Positions 14,987 through 23,761 of a stretch of DNA of 64,000 bases are shown here, one piece after another. The stretch lies in contig NZ_CP060201.1 in the NCBI RefSeq assembly GCF_013407925.2, positions 2,666,001 to 2,730,000 on the forward strand, written 5' to 3'. Below the pieces are notes generated by a model. That model worked only from the letters and a program-made list of their open reading frames with translations, did no database searches and was not told where the DNA came from. The translations under genes and the position numbers were made by a program. Position 1 is the stretch's first letter, and the number at the start of each line of letters is the position of its first letter. The stretch comes from Pseudomonas protegens (GTDB lineage: Bacteria; Pseudomonadota; Gammaproteobacteria; Pseudomonadales; Pseudomonadaceae).

Positions 14987-17680
14987 ATGAAAAGCCAACC
15001 CGATGCCGCCAGCCGTATGGCGGCCGAGGTAGTGACGCAGTTGCCTGTGCCCTCGCGGCTCGGCATGTTGCGTTTCGAACGGCTGAATGAAGCAAGCTGG
15101 GCGCTGCTGTTTCTCGATCCCAATTGCGAGCGCCAGTTCGGTCTGCCCGCCGTCGAACTCTGCGCCCTGGTGGGGTCGCCCTACGCCAGCCTGATGGAAC
15201 CCGAAGCGCGCTATCAATTGCACGACACCATCCAGGAACAGCTGAGCAGCAGCCCCCATTACCTGATCCGCTACACCCTGCACACCGGCCAGGGCCCCTT
15301 GAGCATCCTGGAGCTGGGAGAAGCCTACAAACAGCACAACCGGCACCTGCTGCGCGGTTACCTGCTGGTTGTCGAAGGTCTGTTCAGCAACTCCACCACC
15401 CCGCCGACCCAGGACCTGGAAACCCAGAACACCAGGCTGCAGATCGCCCTGGAACTGAACCAGCGGGCCCAGCAGGAGCAGCTTCAGCACCTGGAACGGG
15501 TGCGCGCCCAGCAGGACCTGATCCTGCTGCTGACCCGCCAGCGCTACAGCAGCGGCAACTCCCTGAAGGAAGCCGCCGAACTCATCACCCGCTGCGCCTG
15601 TGATATCTACCAGATCGACTGCGCCAGCATCTGGAACCTGGAAGACCGGCAACTGGTGCCGATTGCCGCCTACCATCGCGGCCCGCAGGAATACCGGATG
15701 CCGGAGCCCATCGACGCCAGCAGCTTTCCCGATTACCTGGAAGCCCTGCACAGCTCTCGCGCCATCGATGCGCAGAATGCCATGCGCGACCCGCGCACCC
15801 GGGAGATGGCCGAGAGCCTGCGTCCGCGGGACGTCAACGCCATGCTCGACGCCAGCATCCGCATCGATGGCCAGGTGGTCGGCGTGCTCTGCCTGGAACA
15901 GACCGGCATGACCCGCGCCTGGCAGTCCGACGAGATCGCCTTCGCCGGCGAACTGGCGGACCAGTTCGCCCAGGTCATCAACAATCACAACCGACGCGCC
16001 GCCACCAGCGCCCTGCACCTGTTCCAGCGCGCCGTGGAACAGAGCGCCAACGCCTTCCTGCTGGTCAACTGCGACGGCGTGGTGGAGTACGTCAACCCCA
16101 GCTTCACCGCCATCACCCAGTACAGCACCGAAGAGGTTCACGGCCATCGCCTGTCCGAACTGCCAGCCCTGGAAAACCTCAGCGAGCTGTTGTTCGACGC
16201 CCCTTCCAGCCTGGCCAAGAGCAACAGCTGGCAAGGCGAGTTCAAGAGCCGGCGCAAGAACCTAGAGCCCTACTGGGGCCAGCTGTCGATCTCCAAGGTG
16301 TATGGCGACAATCGCGAGCTGACCCACTACATCGGCATCTACGAAGACATCACCCAGACCAAGCTCGCCCAGCAGCGCATCGAGCGCCTGGCCTACACCG
16401 ACAACCTGACCAACCTGGGCAACCGCCCCGCGTTCATCCGCAACCTGGATGAACGTTTCGCCCGAGACAGCGATACCCCGATCAGCCTGTTGCTGGTGGA
16501 TATCGACAACTTCAAGCGGATCAACGACAGCCTCGGTCACCAGACCGGCGACAAGCTGCTGATCAGCCTGGCCCGGCGCCTGCGCAACAGCCTGAGCCCC
16601 AGCGGCAGCCTGGCGCGTTTTGCCAGCAACGAGTTCGCGGTGCTGCTGGACAACACCGACCTGGAATCCGGCCAACAGATCGCCAGCCAACTGCTGATGA
16701 CCCTGGACAAGCCGATGTTCGTCGACAACCAGCTGATCAGCGTCACCGGCTCCGTGGGGCTGGCCAGTGCGCCGCTGCATGGCCGCGACCCCCAGACCCT
16801 GATGCGCAACGCCGGCCTGGCCCTGCACAAGGCCAAGGCCAACGGCAAGCACCAGGTGCAGGTGTTCACCGAGGCGCTCAACGCCGAAGCCAGCTACAAG
16901 CTGTTCGTCGAAAACAACCTGCGCCGCGCCCTGACCCAGAACGAGCTGGACGTGTTCTACCAGCCCAAGCTGTGCCTGCGCAGCGGCCGCCTGCTGGGCA
17001 TGGAAGCGCTGCTGCGCTGGAACCACCCGGAAAAGGGCATGATCCGTCCGGACCAGTTCATCAGCGTGGCGGAAGAAACCGGCCTGATCATCCCCATCGG
17101 CAAGTGGATCGCCCGTCAGGCCTGCCGCATGAGCAAGCAGCTGACCGCCGCCGGCCTGGGCAACCTGCACGTGGCCATCAACCTGTCGCCCAAGCAGTTT
17201 TCCGACCCGGACCTGGTGGCCTCCATCGCCAGCATCCTCAGGGAAGAACAACTGCCGTCCTCGCTGCTGGAGCTTGAGTTGACAGAGGGCCTGCTGCTGG
17301 AAGCCACCGAGGACACCCACCAGCAGCTGGAACAGCTGAAAAAGCTTGGCCTGACCCTGGCCATGGACGACTTCGGCACCGGCTATTCGTCCCTGAGCTA
17401 CCTGAAGAAATTCCCCATCGACATCATCAAGATCGATCGCAGCTTCATCCATGAAATCCCGGACAACCAGGACGACATGGAAATCACCTCGGCGGTGATC
17501 GCCATGGCCCACAACCTGAAGATCAAGGTGGTCGCCGAAGGCATCGAAACCGCGGAACAACTGGCGTTCCTGCGCCGCCATCGCTGCGATGTCGGCCAGG
17601 GCTACCTGTTCGACCGACCGATTCCCGGCACCGAGCTGATTGCCAAGCTCAAGCGCTATCCGCGCGGTCCAATTGCCTGA
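14987..17680 (+). CDS. dipA: Cyclic-di-GMP phosphodiesterase DipA (GAF-PAS-GGDEF-EAL)
   Basis: 897 residues; size, domain order and position after aceF match P. aeruginosa DipA (PA5017), a c-di-GMP phosphodiesterase involved in biofilm dispersion and motility. N-terminal sensory region (1-135), a coiled coil around 140-175, GAF-like (about 190-325), PAS (about 340-460), GGDEF (about 470-625) and EAL (about 640-885). The GGDEF signature is replaced by ASNEF (546-550), so cyclase activity is not expected. The EAL domain keeps EALLR (673-677) and DDFGTGYSSLSYLKKFPIDIIKIDRSF, so hydrolysis should be intact. No membrane segment is obvious. Confidence 0.92.
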   Translation: MKSQPDAASRMAAEVVTQLPVPSRLGMLRFERLNEASWALLFLDPNCERQFGLPAVELCALVGSPYASLMEPEARYQLHDTIQEQLSSSPHYLIRYTLHTGQGPLSILELGEAYKQHNRHLLRGYLLVVEGLFSNSTTPPTQDLETQNTRLQIALELNQRAQQEQLQHLERVRAQQDLILLLTRQRYSSGNSLKEAAELITRCACDIYQIDCASIWNLEDRQLVPIAAYHRGPQEYRMPEPIDASSFPDYLEALHSSRAIDAQNAMRDPRTREMAESLRPRDVNAMLDASIRIDGQVVGVLCLEQTGMTRAWQSDEIAFAGELADQFAQVINNHNRRAATSALHLFQRAVEQSANAFLLVNCDGVVEYVNPSFTAITQYSTEEVHGHRLSELPALENLSELLFDAPSSLAKSNSWQGEFKSRRKNLEPYWGQLSISKVYGDNRELTHYIGIYEDITQTKLAQQRIERLAYTDNLTNLGNRPAFIRNLDERFARDSDTPISLLLVDIDNFKRINDSLGHQTGDKLLISLARRLRNSLSPSGSLARFASNEFAVLLDNTDLESGQQIASQLLMTLDKPMFVDNQLISVTGSVGLASAPLHGRDPQTLMRNAGLALHKAKANGKHQVQVFTEALNAEASYKLFVENNLRRALTQNELDVFYQPKLCLRSGRLLGMEALLRWNHPEKGMIRPDQFISVAEETGLIIPIGKWIARQACRMSKQLTAAGLGNLHVAINLSPKQFSDPDLVASIASILREEQLPSSLLELELTEGLLLEATEDTHQQLEQLKKLGLTLAMDDFGTGYSSLSYLKKFPIDIIKIDRSFIHEIPDNQDDMEITSAVIAMAHNLKIKVVAEGIETAEQLAFLRRHRCDVGQGYLFDRPIPGTELIAKLKRYPRGPIA

Positions 17681-17754
17681 CAGCGCTGTAACACTCGGGC
17701 AAACTGCGTGTCTATCTTCTTACCGACTCCCCAACCTGACTGGAGGACTGCCCC

Positions 17755-18402
<648 letters not shown>

Positions 18403-18478
18403 AGCAGCTACAAGCTGCAAGCCCCGAGCTGCAAGTGGTTCGCCGGCGACTTGCAGCTTGCCGCTTATGGCTGGTGAC
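18403..18478. terminator. CAAGCTG-type imperfect hairpin between msrA and rlmJ
   Basis: AGCTGCAAGT (18427-18436) pairs perfectly with ACTTGCAGCT (18449-18458), and a further CAAGCTGCAAG lies at 18411-18421. It sits between two convergent genes and probably serves both as a terminator. It shares heptamer-like CAAGCTG/GCTTGCA units with the repeat after putA (34531-34631). Confidence 0.5.
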
Positions 18479-18480
18479 TG

Positions 18481-19317
18481 CTACTCCGCGATCAACCAGT
18501 CCATCTGCCAGCCGCCCTGGGTCTGAGCGAGTTTTTTCGACAGCCAGGGCAGTAGCTCGCGCAACTCCTCCTCAAGCCCCCACGGCGGATTGGCGATCGC
18601 CAGGCCCGAGCCGTTCAGGCTGTTGGGGGTATCCAGCGGATGCACCAGCAACTCCACCCGCAACAGCTTCGGCGCGCCGCTGCCGGCCAGGTCCTGGTAG
18701 AAGCGCCGCAGGGCGCGCTGGTCCTTGACCGGGTACCAGATGGCCGCCACGGTCTGGCGCATGCGGCCAATGGCTTCCTTGAGCGATGCGGCGCAGCGCT
18801 GCATCTCGTCCAGTTGCTCGAAGGGCGGGTCGATCAGCATCACCGCGCGCTTTTCCGCCACCGGCAGCAAGGCCCGGGCCACGTGCCAGCCTTCACCGAG
18901 GTGCACCGCCACCCTGCGATCGCCCTTCATGTTGTCCTTGAGCAGCAGGCCGTCTTCCGGGTGTTTCTCGTTGAGCAGCACCCGGTCCTGGGAGCGGGTC
19001 AGGCGGCGCGCCAGCTCCGGCGACCCCGGGTAGTAACGCAGCTCGCCATCGGGGTTCATCTTGTGCAGCACCTGCATGTAGTCGGCGGTCAGCGCCGGCA
19101 GATCCTGTGCGCCCCACAAGCGGGCGATGCCTTCCAGGTACTCGCCGGTACGGCTCGCCTGATCGCCCTTGAGGTCATACAGACCGATGCCGGCGTGGCT
19201 GTCGAGGTAGGCGAACGGCTGCTCCTTGCGCGACATCAGGGCGATGAGGCGGGTCAGGGTCAGGTGTTTGAAGACGTCGGCGTGATTGCCGGCGTGGAAG
19301 GCGTGACGATAGTTCAT
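18481..19317 (-). CDS. rlmJ: 23S rRNA (adenine(2030)-N6)-methyltransferase RlmJ
   Basis: Methylates A2030 of 23S rRNA using S-adenosylmethionine. 278 residues from the ATG at 19317, which has AGGAG upstream; the start [21 protein letters not shown] is highly conserved in RlmJ (YhiR/ComJ). [12 protein letters not shown] is the DPPF catalytic motif of N6-adenine methyltransferases, and [13 protein letters not shown] is the SAM-binding region. An upstream in-frame ATG eight codons earlier is rejected because its extension is not conserved. Homologue of PA5019. Confidence 0.93.
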   Translation of the reverse strand: MNYRHAFHAGNHADVFKHLTLTRLIALMSRKEQPFAYLDSHAGIGLYDLKGDQASRTGEYLEGIARLWGAQDLPALTADYMQVLHKMNPDGELRYYPGSPELARRLTRSQDRVLLNEKHPEDGLLLKDNMKGDRRVAVHLGEGWHVARALLPVAEKRAVMLIDPPFEQLDEMQRCAASLKEAIGRMRQTVAAIWYPVKDQRALRRFYQDLAGSGAPKLLRVELLVHPLDTPNSLNGSGLAIANPPWGLEEELRELLPWLSKKLAQTQGGWQMDWLIAE

Positions 19318-19380
19318 GGTTGCTCCTGCGCAGGAGCGCAAGTTTACCTTGTGTACAGCCTGTCGTCAGTTCACAGCAGG

Positions 19381-19413
19381 CCCGTACCCGGCGCAGTCGA
19401 CGACGGGTACGGG
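19381..19413 (-). terminator. Hairpin downstream of the DUF1937 gene
   Basis: Perfect 10-bp stem CCCGTACCCG/CGGGTACGGG with a 13-nt loop, eight bases past the stop of the leftward DUF1937 gene. No T tract is visible. Probably the 3' boundary of the permease-DUF1937 transcript. Confidence 0.45.
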
Positions 19414-19420
19414 GAGGCAC

Positions 19421-19777
19421 TCAGACGAACTCGTGGCTGACCTCGGACCACAGGCTGACCCGACGTCCCGAGGATTCGAACACCTCGATCTCGCGCTTGA
19501 TCCCGCCGCTGTCCTTCCAGCCTGGCAGGTCGAGCACGATCAGCTCCTCCATCATCGCCATGTACAACGCATCCACCGGAGCCCAGAGCTTGCCGATGGC
19601 GGCGTTGTCCTTGCCTTCCAGGCACAGGTTGATGGGGTGGGACATGCTCACCTGGCTGAACACCGCGTGTCCGGCCTCGAGTATCCGCGCCGCCACCTGG
19701 TTGCATTGGAGAAAACGCTCATTGATGACCGCCGGCTCGGAATGACTGTAGGGGCAGGCCAGGAAAATCTTGCGCAT
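19421..19777 (-). CDS. DUF1937 family protein (nucleoside 2-deoxyribosyltransferase-like)
   Basis: 118 residues. IFLACPYSHSEPAVINERFLQCNQVAARILEAGHAVFSQVSMSHPI and DLPGWKDSGGIKREIEVFESSGRRV are the conserved blocks of DUF1937. This family is usually placed near nucleoside 2-deoxyribosyltransferase/N-glycosidase folds; the Glu in KREIEVF could be catalytic by analogy. Start ATG has GAGG five bases upstream. It lies 37 bp after the EutH-family permease in the same orientation, so the two are probably co-transcribed. Biochemical role is unknown. The pairing with a permease, a DeoR regulator and a divergent kinase/oxidoreductase operon suggests a catabolic or salvage role. Confidence 0.75.
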   Translation of the reverse strand: MRKIFLACPYSHSEPAVINERFLQCNQVAARILEAGHAVFSQVSMSHPINLCLEGKDNAAIGKLWAPVDALYMAMMEELIVLDLPGWKDSGGIKREIEVFESSGRRVSLWSEVSHEFV

Positions 19778-19814
19778 CGTTACCTCGAAATCATGGGTAG
19801 GAGAAGCGGGCCGT

Positions 19815-21050
19815 TCAGGCCCGCGCGGGTTGCAGGGCGAAAGCCGCGGCCTGCTCCTGCTCTTGCTGCTCGTAACGCTGGGCGGCCGGCACCGAGATGC
19901 GGATGGCGATCGCCACCGCCAGCAGGCCGCCGAACAGTTTGCCGATGAGGATGGGCAGGATCAGGCTCGGCTGGAAATTCGCGGTGAACGCCAGGTGATC
20001 GCCGATCAGCGCCTGGGCACAGACCCCCAGGGCCACGCACAGCACCTTGTCGCGAGCGGTCATGTGCTTGAACAGGTGATAGGTGGCGATGATGTTGGCG
20101 AACACCATGATGAAGCCCGCGGCACCGGTGCTCGACAGGTTTAGTTGGCGCCCCAGCAGCTCCATGGGCTTCTTGCAGTAGCGCTGGAACAGGTAGCAGA
20201 TGGGGAAGGTGCCGGCGAGCATGATGCCGATGTAACCGGCAATCTCGATGGCCCGGAACAGCTCCTTCTCATCGGCGAACATCGGGTCGAAGCCCCAGCC
20301 GCCAAAGTTGATGCTGAAGAACTTGGTGAAGTGCTCGACGATGCTCAGGGCCAGGATCAGCTTGATCGCCGCATCCATGATCTTGCCGAACACCAGAAAG
20401 CCCCTGACCATCATCTGCGGCCGGTAGCGCAGCCCCGCCGCCAGCAGGAAGCAGAACACGAACAGCGGCGCCAGCAGCTTGAGCATGTCGACAAAGCTCA
20501 GGGACAGGTAGTACAGCGCCTCGGAGTTGGTGGAGACGATGTCCCGCACCGGCAACTGGGTCGCGGTGATGATCAGCAGCGACATCAATACCGCGAAGGG
20601 AATGCTGATCAGCCCGGCCATGGCGCCCAGGGCCAGGTACTTGTGATCCTTGCGCTCGAGCATGGTCAGCCCCACCGGGATCAGGTAGACGATGGTCGCC
20701 CCGGAGGTGTAGCCCACCAGCATGGCGGTAATCCACAGGTCACGATTGGCGGTCAGGGCATTGGCCAGCTGGTAGCCGCCCATGTCCACGGCGATGATCG
20801 ACAGCGCCGCAATGGAGACGTCCGAACCCAGGGCGTTGAAGAACGGCCCCAGAGCGTGGGAAATGGCCTGCGACAGATAGGGAATCGCCACCATGATCCC
20901 GGCCTGGGCCAGGAACACCGGGCCGATGGAGTGGATACCGTTGACGAATTCCCGACCCAGGCCGCTCTCGGGCTTGATGATCGACGACAAGGCGCCGAGC
21001 ACTGCGCCGAGCATGATCAGGTAAATGACGTAGTTTCCAAATTCAGCCAT
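19815..21050 (-). CDS. EutH-family permease
   Basis: 411-residue polytopic membrane protein resembling ethanolamine transporter EutH in length and in conserved blocks: IIAVDMGGYQLANALT, YTSGATIVYLIPVGL, KYLALGAMAGLISIPFAV, FRAIEIAGYIGIMLAGTFPICYLFQRYCKKPM and IGDHLAFTANFQPSLILPILIGKLFGG. About 10-12 hydrophobic segments are visible; the tail is hydrophilic. No ethanolamine ammonia-lyase (eutBC) or other eut genes are present, so ethanolamine is not a safe substrate. It is divergent from the DeoR regulator, with a copy of the TGACCGA motif at its probable promoter. Likely the uptake system for the compound handled by the divergent kinase and flavoproteins (inference). Confidence 0.8.
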   Translation of the reverse strand: MAEFGNYVIYLIMLGAVLGALSSIIKPESGLGREFVNGIHSIGPVFLAQAGIMVAIPYLSQAISHALGPFFNALGSDVSIAALSIIAVDMGGYQLANALTANRDLWITAMLVGYTSGATIVYLIPVGLTMLERKDHKYLALGAMAGLISIPFAVLMSLLIITATQLPVRDIVSTNSEALYYLSLSFVDMLKLLAPLFVFCFLLAAGLRYRPQMMVRGFLVFGKIMDAAIKLILALSIVEHFTKFFSINFGGWGFDPMFADEKELFRAIEIAGYIGIMLAGTFPICYLFQRYCKKPMELLGRQLNLSSTGAAGFIMVFANIIATYHLFKHMTARDKVLCVALGVCAQALIGDHLAFTANFQPSLILPILIGKLFGGLLAVAIAIRISVPAAQRYEQQEQEQAAAFALQPARA

Positions 21051-21220
21051 GTGGGTTCATCTCTCTGAGCGTCATTTATAGGGTTCCCCCGCCGGGGAGG
21101 TTCTTGTTGAGGCCAGCCGCGCTCACTCCATCGCCAGGACAGACGATGCAGGCGCTATGCAAACACAGGGCATTTCCTGTGCCACAATGTGCATTCTTTG
21201 TGGTTATTACCGATGAACTC

Positions 21221-21236
21221 TCAAATATCGGTCAAA
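21221..21236 (-). promoter_or_regulatory. TGACCGA motif, copy 1 (permease side)
   Basis: On the minus strand this reads TTTGACCGATATTTGA. It includes a -35-like TTGACC for the leftward permease gene, with a GGTAAT/TAATAA -10-like element about 18 bp further. Candidate operator for the divergent DeoR regulator. Confidence 0.4.
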
Positions 21237-21286
21237 AAAATCCCGATGAGCTTTTCCTACCCCATAATCAACGCGGCGCTACACAG

Positions 21287-21299
21287 TGACCGAGGCTGA
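21287..21299 (+). promoter_or_regulatory. TGACCGA motif, copy 2
   Basis: TGACCGAGGCTGA, the same TGACCGA-n3-TGA layout as copy 1, in the permease-regulator intergenic region. Confidence 0.35.
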
Positions 21300-21340
21300 T
21301 TGTGAAAACCGCAATGAAATGCTTAACTGGCTCAGCCAAG

Positions 21341-21354
21341 TTGACCGAATCCGC
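21341..21354 (+). promoter_or_regulatory. TGACCGA motif, copy 3
   Basis: TTGACCGAATCCGC, 80 bp before the regulator start. The first half matches; the TGA half is not kept. It may instead be a plain -35 element for the regulator. Confidence 0.3.
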
Positions 21355-21433
21355 ATATCGATGTGCCAAAGGTGTGCGTAAGTAACAAAAACTGCCCACT
21401 TGTGTGGCGAAGTACCACCGACGGAAACCCAGC

Positions 21434-22198
21434 ATGCGCCCCAACGAACGACGACAGCACATTCTCGAACTCCTGCGGCAACGGGAGCGGATTTCCGTGG
21501 AGGAACTGGCGCGCATCACCGCCACGTCCCAGGAAACCATCCGCCGCGATCTCAGCGAACTGGCGGAAAGCGGCCTGGTCACCAAGTTCCACGGCGGCGC
21601 GGCGCTGCCTCCGACCGGCGAGCACGAGAACACCTTCCAGACCCGCATGAACGAACACGCCCAGGAGAAGCGCGCCATTGCCCGCTACGCCGCCGGCCTG
21701 TTCTGCGCCGGCGACAGCATCTTCATCGACACCGGCACCACCACCCTGTTCTTTGCCCGGGAGCTGGCGCAGCACACGCGCCTGACGGTCATCACCAACT
21801 CCCTGCCGATTGCCGGCTGTATCGGCGAATCGGGCAACCGGGTGTTCATGATCGGCGGCGAATACCGCCCCGACTCGACCCAGAACGTCGGCACCCTGGC
21901 CCTGGAACAGATCACCCGGTTCAACGCCGAACACGCGGTGATCACCATCGGCGCCCTGAATGAAGACGGCGCCATGGACTTCTCCATCGAAGAAGCCGAA
22001 GTGGCCCGCGCCATGATTGCCCAGGCGCGCCAACTGACGGTGATCGCCGACTCCTCAAAGCTCGAACGGCGCGGCCTGTTCAAGGTCTTCCCCCTGGAAC
22101 GCATCGACCGCCTGGTGATCGATCGCCAGCCCGGCCCGCAGCTGCTGGCGGCGCTGGAAAAGGCCAAGGTGCAGGTGCACCTGGTGCCGCAGGCCTGA
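21434..22198 (+). CDS. DeoR-family transcriptional regulator
   Basis: 254 residues, the usual DeoR/GlpR length. N-terminal winged helix-turn-helix: RRQHILELLRQRERISVEELARITATSQETIRRDLSELAESGLVTKFHGGA. The C-terminal DeoRC sensor domain has IDTGTTTLFFARELAQHTRLTVITNSLPIA and later VIADSSKLERRGLFKVFPLERIDRLVID, the region that binds phosphorylated sugars or polyols. The ATG at 21434 is preferred over one ten codons earlier because MRPNERRQHI is the common family start. Divergent from the permease and followed by the flavoprotein/kinase operon. Predicted repressor of both, relieved by a phosphorylated intermediate made by the FGGY kinase (inference). Confidence 0.88.
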   Translation: MRPNERRQHILELLRQRERISVEELARITATSQETIRRDLSELAESGLVTKFHGGAALPPTGEHENTFQTRMNEHAQEKRAIARYAAGLFCAGDSIFIDTGTTTLFFARELAQHTRLTVITNSLPIAGCIGESGNRVFMIGGEYRPDSTQNVGTLALEQITRFNAEHAVITIGALNEDGAMDFSIEEAEVARAMIAQARQLTVIADSSKLERRGLFKVFPLERIDRLVIDRQPGPQLLAALEKAKVQVHLVPQA

Positions 22199-22242
22199 AT
22201 TGCAGCAACGAATGCACGCTTTTATCAGTCACAAAACCCACA

Positions 22243-22264
22243 TATAAATGACCGATACATGACC
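22243..22264 (+). promoter_or_regulatory. Flavoprotein-operon promoter -10 with overlapping TGACCGA motif, copy 4
   Basis: TATAAA at 22243-22248 is directly followed by TGACCGATACATGACC (22249-22264), which would cover the transcription start. The arrangement fits repression by the DeoR regulator. The -35 is weak. An A-rich AAAAACAACAA at 22276-22286 downstream resembles an Hfq/Crc AAnAAnAA site, though it lies about 70 bases before the start codon. Confidence 0.45.
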
Positions 22265-22354
22265 AAACAATAAATAAAAACAACAAGACTGGCCCGTATT
22301 GTGCTTTGCTTGCAGCACCGCTCTTGGGTGTTACTGCAGGAAACAGGCATTTAT

Positions 22355-23761
22355 ATGACCGAACTTTATCCGAACAATGTGACTTTCGACGTGGCCATAG
22401 TCGGTGGCGGCGTCGTCGGTTGCGCCATGGCCCGGCGCTTCGCCCTGGAAGGCGCGCGGGTGGTGCTGCTGGAAAAGGGCAGCGACATTCTCTCCGGAGC
22501 CAGCAAGGCCAACAGCGCCATCCTGCATACCGGCTTCGATGCCCCCAGCGCCAGCCTGGAACTGCAATGCATGCAGGCCGGGTACCAGGAGTACCTGGAC
22601 ATCCACTCGAAGATGAACCTGCCCCTGCTCAAGAGCGGAGCCCTGGTGGTGGCCTGGAATGCCGAGGATCAGGCCAGACTGCCCGGCATCCTCGCACAGG
22701 CCCGGGCCAATGGCGTGGACAACGCGCGCCTGCTGGAACGGGGCGAGATCCTGGCCCTGGAGCCCCAGCTGGCCAATCACGCCTGCGGCGCGGTACTGGT
22801 GCCCGACGAGCACCTGATCGACCCCTGGTCCGCCCCGCTTGGCTACCTGCAACAGGCCATGGCCCATGGCGCCCGGGTGCAGTTGCGGTGCGAGGTGGAG
22901 CAAGGCCAGTTCGACGGTGAACGCTGGCGCCTCGACACCAACCAGGGCAGCCTGCACGCCGCCCAGGTGATCAACTGCGCCGGGCTGTTCGGCGACACCC
23001 TGGAGCACAACCTGCTGGGCCACAGCGAATTTCGCATCATGCCGCGCAAGGGCCAGTTCGTGGTCTTCGACAAGGCCGCGGCCAAGCTCCTGCAGCGCAT
23101 CGTCCTGCCGGTGCCCAACGAACGCACCAAAGGCATCGTCCTGACCCGCACGGTCTACGGCAACCTGCTGGTCGGCCCCACCGCCGAAGAGCAGGACGAC
23201 CGGATTCACGCCGGCCTCGACGGGGCCACCCTGCAAAGCCTGATCGATGCCGCCGTGGAGCGCATCCCGGCCCTGGCCGGCGTCCCGGTGACCGCCACCT
23301 ACGCCGGGCTGCGCCCCGCCAGCGAAAAGAAGGAGTACCGGATCCGCGCCGATCATGCCCGACACTGGATCACCGTCGGCGGCATCCGCTCCACCGGGCT
23401 CACCGCGGCCCTGGGCATTGCCCGGCATGTCTACCAGCTGTACAGCCAGCGCTGCCAGCACGCTCAGGTGGAGCAACCGAGCTGGCCGCAGATGCCCAAT
23501 CTCGCCGAGCACTTGCCCCGCGACTGGCAACGACCCGGCTACGGCGAGATCGTCTGCCATTGCGAACTGGTGACCCGCCGCGAGATCGAGAGCGCCCTGA
23601 GCAGCCCCCTGCCCCCTGGCGATATCGGCGGGCTCAAGCGCCGCACCCGGGCCTGCATGGGCCGCTGCCAGGGTTTCTATTGCTCGGCCCAAGTCGCCGA
23701 ACTCAGTGCCAGCCATCTGGCCATCCCTCTTGCCACAGGTCGTTGCCATGCACAGCACTGA
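22355..23761 (+). CDS. FAD-dependent glycerol-3-phosphate-dehydrogenase-like oxidoreductase with C-terminal [2Fe-2S] domain
   Basis: 468 residues. An N-terminal FAD-binding Rossmann motif VAIVGGGVVGCAMARRF is followed by a DAO/GlpD-like domain (SGASKANSAILHTGFDA; TYAGLRPASEKKEYRI; GGIRSTGLTAALGIARHVY). The C-terminal region is a BFD-like [2Fe-2S] domain with C401-x-C403, C434 and C438. This architecture is known from two-flavoprotein glycerol-3-phosphate dehydrogenases of Firmicutes/Thermotoga type, not from the single-subunit GlpD common in Pseudomonas. The ATG at 22355 has AGG seven bases upstream; an upstream in-frame start adds 18 unconserved residues. It overlaps the next gene by 14 bp. 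Predicted to oxidise a polyol phosphate and pass electrons through the cluster to its partner. Substrate unknown. Confidence 0.85.
   Translation: MTELYPNNVTFDVAIVGGGVVGCAMARRFALEGARVVLLEKGSDILSGASKANSAILHTGFDAPSASLELQCMQAGYQEYLDIHSKMNLPLLKSGALVVAWNAEDQARLPGILAQARANGVDNARLLERGEILALEPQLANHACGAVLVPDEHLIDPWSAPLGYLQQAMAHGARVQLRCEVEQGQFDGERWRLDTNQGSLHAAQVINCAGLFGDTLEHNLLGHSEFRIMPRKGQFVVFDKAAAKLLQRIVLPVPNERTKGIVLTRTVYGNLLVGPTAEEQDDRIHAGLDGATLQSLIDAAVERIPALAGVPVTATYAGLRPASEKKEYRIRADHARHWITVGGIRSTGLTAALGIARHVYQLYSQRCQHAQVEQPSWPQMPNLAEHLPRDWQRPGYGEIVCHCELVTRREIESALSSPLPPGDIGGLKRRTRACMGRCQGFYCSAQVAELSASHLAIPLATGRCHAQH

Noticed and set aside
16430..16860. Diguanylate cyclase activity in DipA
   Set aside because: The active-site GGDEF is ASNEF, while the EAL residues are intact, matching a phosphodiesterase.
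19815..21050. Calling the permease an ethanolamine transporter outright
   Set aside because: Sequence blocks fit EutH, but no ethanolamine ammonia-lyase or eut genes are present and the neighbours are a kinase and dehydrogenases, so only the family name is used.
21221..22264. Counting TGACCGA copies inside coding regions elsewhere as regulator sites
   Set aside because: CTGACCGA is frequent in coding DNA here because of Leu-Thr-type codon pairs; only intergenic copies near the regulator were considered.
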